From positions 3,410,001 to 3,474,000 of the forward strand of contig JBBPUQ010000005.1 of NCBI GenBank assembly GCA_038501195.1: DNA of 64,000 nt, given 5' to 3'. Position 1 is the stretch's first letter, and every line of letters begins with the position of its first letter. The stretch is from Nemania diffusa. Taxonomy: Eukaryota; Ascomycota; Sordariomycetes; Xylariales; Xylariaceae. Made by a program: the position numbers and the translations under genes. Of the stretch, positions 59,451-64,000 are shown one piece after another. The notes below the pieces were generated by a model. It was not told where the DNA came from. It did not search any database and worked only from the letters and a program-made list of their open reading frames with translations.

Positions 59451-59954
59451 CATGTCGAAACGGAAACCATGTCGAGACAAAAAAGCATGTCGAAATAAAA
59501 AGCATGTCAGAAATACCTACCTAGGTACTTGACTAAGTATTTACTTAAACTGCAGGGCACTCGACTGTAGAACATTCGACTGCTAGGCACTTGACTACAG
59601 GGCATTTGACTGCTAGGCATTTGACTGCAGGGCACTTGACTGCTAGGCATTCGACTGCAGGGCACTCAACTGCAAGGATCACCGACTGCAGGGATTGACT
59701 CGACTGCAAGGATTGACTCGACTGCAGGGATTTACCTTACCACACAACCACCGCCTCTAATACCAGGAAAACTAGTGCAATCGCTATACAGTCCGAGACT
59801 TTAGCGGAAGGTTTCGCACCCGTTGCAAACGATCGCAGACTATTATAAACGGTTGTACTGTAATGCTTGTAATAGTTGTAATAATAAAATATATTGCAAG
59901 TATATTATAACGTAGACATGGTTACAACTTGGACATGGTTTCCGTTTCGACATG
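59451..59954. repeat. Perfect 23-bp inverted repeat enclosing about 460 bp
   Basis: The left arm at 59451-59473 starts CATGTCGAAACGG and ends CCATGTC. The right arm at 59932-59954 is its exact reverse complement. Further partial CATGTCGAAA copies flank the left arm (from about 59430 to 59510). The interior holds a 15-bp minisatellite and AT-rich sequence. Perfect arms suggest a young structure: a small non-autonomous element or a local inversion. No target-site duplication could be made out. Confidence 0.75.
59549..59730. repeat. 15-bp minisatellite
   Basis: Roughly ten copies of TTGACTGCAGGGCAT and its variant TTGACTGCTAGGCAT, which often alternate (CAGGG versus CTAGG). The last few copies stretch to GATTGACTCGACTGCA. 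It lies entirely within the 23-bp inverted repeat. Confidence 0.88.
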
Positions 59955-61094
59955 TAGTCGGATTAAAAAAGTACACTAAAATAATAAGCAATTCATATAT
60001 AAAAACCTTGTAGCAATGATATCTGGCCGTAAGTGCCTGTCAACACCTGTCATACTTGCTGCAAGCCTTACCTCCTTAGAGAACCTTGCTGCAAGCCTTA
60101 CGAAAACCCCCCCCGGGGCGCTAAGGTAGGTAAGACCAACTCAGACGCACAAGTATCCCACACCGTAAAGATTGATATACCGTCTAAATCGTTACACTGG
60201 ATAGAGCACTGCATGAAGGTGAAGCCGGAAAGGGCTATGAGCTGTCAACCACAGTCCCTTGAAAGTGGGGTCTCTATCGTCATAGAAGGCGAATTAAAGG
60301 AACCCCTGACAATTGGAATAAACGGGCGCCAAGGTAGGAAGCACGAGACCAAGTAACTATCTAAATTCATAGCGGCAAGTACGCAGTAGCAATCACTTCG
60401 AAGACGAGCAGCGATCCGAAGCTAGAGACATAGCCTTTAACAGAATATCACGAGGTCGAAGGCCAATTGGTAAGGCGAAAGACCTGCCACTCGTGCAGCT
60501 TGTCTCGCAAGACCGTGAGACAGACATCCGCAGTAGAGGTAAATACGAAGGCGGTGGAGATCGTGAAGACTCTATCTCCGCAGCACCACCCGCTTGTCCT
60601 GTTAGGTCTTCTGACATCATTATCCATCTTTCATGACTCTCTGTGTCTCGCTGTGTCCCTCTGTGTCTCTGCAAATTTAGGGCAAACAGGGTGTTCAAGA
60701 CGCCTCCTTTGTTGACACGATTATCACACACATCCTACTGATTGCTAGGTGTGCGAGTCTATCCCGCGTGCTATTTAGTGCCGTTATTTTCGTGTCAAGA
60801 GCCCGCTGTCTATTTAATTGTCATCTAACGAACGATCCTCCTACCTCGTGTCTTTGCCCTCCTTCCTCAGCTATATTTTTACTTCTAGCTAGCTGAAGGT
60901 TCACGCCCTAGCCGTCTAGATCCGTATACTGTACACATCATTTCACAGACCGCCCGATTCATCAAGATTAGCAACCACTAGGATTGGGACAGCGGTCCGG
61001 CTCGATATCGTTTTAACTTTACTTCTATTGACGGTAGAATTGAAGGTAGCCACCGCATGGTCAAGCCAGTCCATCTACGGAAGCTTGGATCAAA
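59955..61094. other. Intergenic, trehalase promoter
   Basis: A 17-bp sequence CTTGCTGCAAGCCTTAC is repeated at 60055 and 60085. The frame 60033-60356 (+) runs through it and has no motif, so it is not called. The last 300 bp before the ATG form the trehalase promoter and leader. No RNA gene was seen. Confidence 0.45.
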
Positions 61095-63572
61095 ATGTCA
61101 GACCCCTTCCAGGCCAGCTTGGCCGAGGCGGCTCGGAGCTCCGGATTAGGTGCAGCTAGTGACGACTTCAACGTCTTTGAAGATGCGAAAACATACTACT
61201 CTCAATCACATACAAACCGGTACCGCAAGCGGCATAGCACACATTCCCAGGTATGATTATGTCCTCTTATGTCTGTAGTCAATATTGCTAACTTGGGCCT
61301 CAGGATAGCATACTTCGTGAGATGGAGCGCATGGGTCTTCAGAATAGATACAGACGCAGTAGCCATGGTAATGTCAACCCTAGTAGACAGACTCCCCGAG
61401 CAGAGAACTGACTTGAATTCTTTTCTAGATGAGGCGAGTAGGCCGCAGTCGCGCCAATTTCTGATTGACGTCGACCACACACTCGAGAGCCTTCGGGCCC
61501 AAGAAGATACTGATCATAACATGCAGATTACTATTGAAGACACTGGTCCGAAGGTATGTAGTTTTCTCGGCTTCAAAAGATTGGACTTGGACGCTAAGTG
61601 CTTTGATTAGGTGTTGTCACTAGGAACTGCCGCATCGGAAGGCTTTAACCGTTTCGATATTCGAGGAACATACATGCTTTCCAATCTTCTACAAGAACTA
61701 TCTCTCGCGAAAGAATACGGGAGAAATCGAATTATTCTGGATATCGGTCGCCTCAACGAGAACCCCGTGAGTCGATTGTCTAGACTTATCAAGAATCAGT
61801 TCTGGGAGGGCTTGACTCGACGCATTGATGCATCGAGCATCGAAGTTGCTGCCAAGGACGCGAAAGACTGGACCGACAATCCACGACCACGCATATACAT
61901 CCCAAGGGGGGCGCCCGAGCAATATGAGTATTATCAAAAACTCGCACGCGAGAGGCCAGAGATTCAGTTGGATGTCCAATTGCTCCCAGAAATCATTACA
62001 GCAGATGTGGTAAGGGACCTTAATCACCACCCTGGTCCGGGTTTATTGGCTGTCGCAATGGAAGAGCATGTCGATCCGACCACGGGAGAAAAATCGTTGG
62101 AGGGTGTACCTTTCGTCGTTCCAGGAGGAAGATTCAACGAACTATACGGCTGGGATAGTTACATGGAGTCCTTGGGGCTTCTCGTTACGGACAAGGCTCA
62201 CCTGGCTAAGGCAATGGTTCAAAACTTTTGCTTCTGTATCCGGCATTACGGCAAAATTCTGAATGCTACAAGATCTTACTATCTGACAAGATCGCAACCG
62301 CCATTCTTGACAGACATGGCATTGCGGGTATACGAGAAGATACAACATGAGCCGGACGCTAAGGAGTTTCTCAGAACAGCCATTCTAGCCGCGATTAAAG
62401 AGTATTACACAGTATGGATGGCTGAGCCTCGGCTGGATCCAAAAACAGGCCTATCGAGGTATCGACCTGAAGGGCGTGGCGTCCCTCCCGAGACCGAAGC
62501 AAGCCATTTCGTCCACATTCTGCAGCCCTATGCCGAAAAGCATAACATGGACTTCAAGCAATTTGTGAAAGCCTATAACCACGGCGAAGTTATTGAACCC
62601 GACTTAGACGAGTATTTCCTACACGACCGAGCGGTACGAGAATCTGGACATGATACGTCCTATCGACTCGAGAAGGTGTGCGCGAACCTTGCTACGATTG
62701 ACCTAAACTCCCTATTATATAAGTATGAAATGGACATTTCGCGCACTATTCGCATCGTCTTTGATGATCGCCTGGAAATTCCCGCCGAGTGGTGTAGTGG
62801 GTCGATGATCCCTGGCCAAATCGAAACTTCAACAATTTGGGATCGTCGTTGGCGACGGCGCCGCGCCGCCATCCACAAATATTGCTGGAACGAAAAGGAA
62901 GGGATGTACTTCGACTATGACACGGTTAAACGAGAGCAATGCACGTATGAATCGTGCACCACTTTCTGGCCGTTATGGGCGGGTGTTCCGGATCCCGAGA
63001 AAGCGGCCAAAGTGGTGCATAATGCTATTCCTAAGTTCGAGGCTTACGGAGGTCTACTGTCGGGGACCGAAAAGTCTCGAGGCGAGGTTAGTCTGGAGCG
63101 GCCAAATAGACAGTGGGATTATCCTTATGGCTGGGCACCGCAGCAGATGCTCGCCTGGACGGGCCTTTACCGTTATGGATATGCGGATCTCACACAAAAG
63201 TTGGCATACAAGTGGCTATTCATGATCACTAAGGCTTTCTTCGACTTCAATGGTGTGGTCGTGGAGAAATACGATGTCACGCGTCCGGTCGACCCCCATC
63301 GTGTAGATGCCGAGTACGGTAACCAAGGGCTAGACTTCAAGGGTGTAGCAAAAGAAGGGTAAGTCACGTTTTCCTATCCTGTTATCATTCACTTCTCGTT
63401 CTAACATCGGTTTTCTAGCTTTGGATGGGTCAACGCCAGCTATGTCTACGGTCTTCAATTCATTAGCACTGATATGAAGAGAGCGCTTGGCACCGTCACT
63501 CCCTATGAAGTATTCGAGAGAGCCCAACGAACAAGAGAGGAGAAGTTCTTCGCAGAACCGAGCGATATTTAA
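61095..63572 (+). CDS. NTH1: Neutral trehalase (GH37), cytosolic
   Basis: Hydrolyses intracellular trehalose to two glucose during germination and stress recovery. Exons are 61095-61250, 61304-61367, 61429-61553, 61611-63358 and 63419-63572; 748 residues, the usual fungal length. The regulatory N-terminus carries RYRRSSHD, a protein kinase A type site (RRSS), encoded across exon 2, and a calcium-binding loop [12 protein letters not shown] in exon 3. [20 protein letters not shown] follows. Trehalase signature 1, [14 protein letters not shown], begins at about residue 286, and signature 2, [12 protein letters not shown], at about residue 616. ESGHDTSYR places the likely catalytic acid at Asp463. 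There is no signal peptide, as expected for the neutral (Nth1/TreB) rather than the acid enzyme. Activation by PKA phosphorylation and 14-3-3 binding is inferred from yeast. Confidence 0.95.
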
Positions 63573-64000
63573 TACTTGATGTTCGTAATTGCTTGATAGA
63601 TGAACTCTTGGAGTTATATCTTGTTCTGGGGAGTATACGAAATTGTTACGACGTTTACGAATTGTCGGAATTGGGCTGTGGCTAGATGGGCTAGACGAGG
63701 GGAATAGGCATATATGCATCATGTACCTATATGTAGGTAGGTGTCGTAGGTAGGCGTTTAATTAATGAGGGAAGTTTCTCCCTTTGTTCGAGCGTAATTT
63801 TTAACCTATATCACGGGGTGCTAGCATACGTCGAGGACATGTTCGTGAGTTGATAGGTACCGTAAGTGATACATTGTCCATATGAATAAGTGAACCTGCT
63901 ATAATAACAACTATTCCTATATTTTCCTCAATCCATTACACATAACTCATTACATATTTACATCATTCGACCTGCCGAATACCCAAATCAGCCTCGAGAT
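63573..64000. other. 3' flank of trehalase, no gene seen
   Basis: AT-rich sequence with GTAGGTAGG motifs near 63730. A 130-codon antisense frame (63330-63722) overlaps the trehalase end and has no motif. It is judged a shadow. Confidence 0.45.

Noticed and set aside
59549..59730. CRISPR-like array
   Set aside because: Units are contiguous 15-bp copies with no unique spacers, in a fungal genome; it is a minisatellite.
60033..60356. 107-codon + strand ORF with Cys-rich start
   Set aside because: The Cys pairs come from a 17-bp direct repeat; no family recognised.

Overview
The window comes from a filamentous ascomycete (Pezizomycotina, probably Sordariomycetes-like). The evidence is genes broken by many 50-80 bp GT..AG introns, typical Pezizomycotina families, a tRNA-Pro(CGG) with an intron after position 37, and long AT-rich spacers strewn with ACCTAGGTA-type palindromes. 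I rebuilt fourteen protein genes: twelve multi-exon genes keep frame to the stop, one has a one-base splice-phase conflict (oxidoreductase), and one is a single-exon Gag-like ORF. There is also one weak small ORF, one tRNA and one clear pseudogene. No rRNA, CRISPR array or autonomous transposon with an enzyme gene was seen.

Layout. 1-5.1 kb: repeat island. Clusters of a 15-bp palindrome (ATTGTAG-S-CTACAAT) lie on both sides of a lone Gag-like CCHC zinc-knuckle ORF. 5.6-7.1 kb: TehA/Mae1-type dicarboxylate or sulfite channel (-). 9.6-11.1 kb: enoyl-reductase/quinone-oxidoreductase-like protein (-), with a phase conflict at intron 2. 14.4-15.8 kb: TauD/JLP1-type dioxygenase (+). 16.1 kb: tRNA-Pro (-). 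16.3-17.9 kb: fungal regulator without a zinc cluster (-). 19.7-21.1 kb: ICE2 ER membrane protein (+). 22.6-25.3 kb: propionyl/acetyl-CoA synthetase (+). 27.4-29.6 kb: GC-rich ATP-grasp ligase (+). 30.0-31.3 kb: decayed allantoate-permease-type MFS transporter (-). 31.8-32.2 kb: ribosomal protein eS28 (+). 37.7-38.4 kb: GPI-anchored wall protein (-). 43.7-45.6 kb: protein with twelve zinc knuckles (+). 46.3-48.3 kb: AIP1 WD40 actin regulator (+). 50.5-53.4 kb: GT2 polysaccharide-synthase-like membrane protein (-). 61.1-63.6 kb: neutral trehalase (+).

The genes do not form one pathway. Housekeeping genes (eS28, AIP1, ICE2, trehalase, GT2) are mixed with accessory ones (dioxygenase, oxidoreductase, regulator, acyl-CoA synthetase, ATP-grasp). 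The least ordinary parts are the palindrome/Gag-like island, the ATP-grasp gene with its internal GC step beside a dead transporter, and a 15-bp minisatellite enclosed by a perfect 23-bp inverted repeat near 59.5-60 kb.

Exon boundaries were inferred by eye from GT/AG sites, reading phase and remembered family conservation. No database search or transcript evidence was available.
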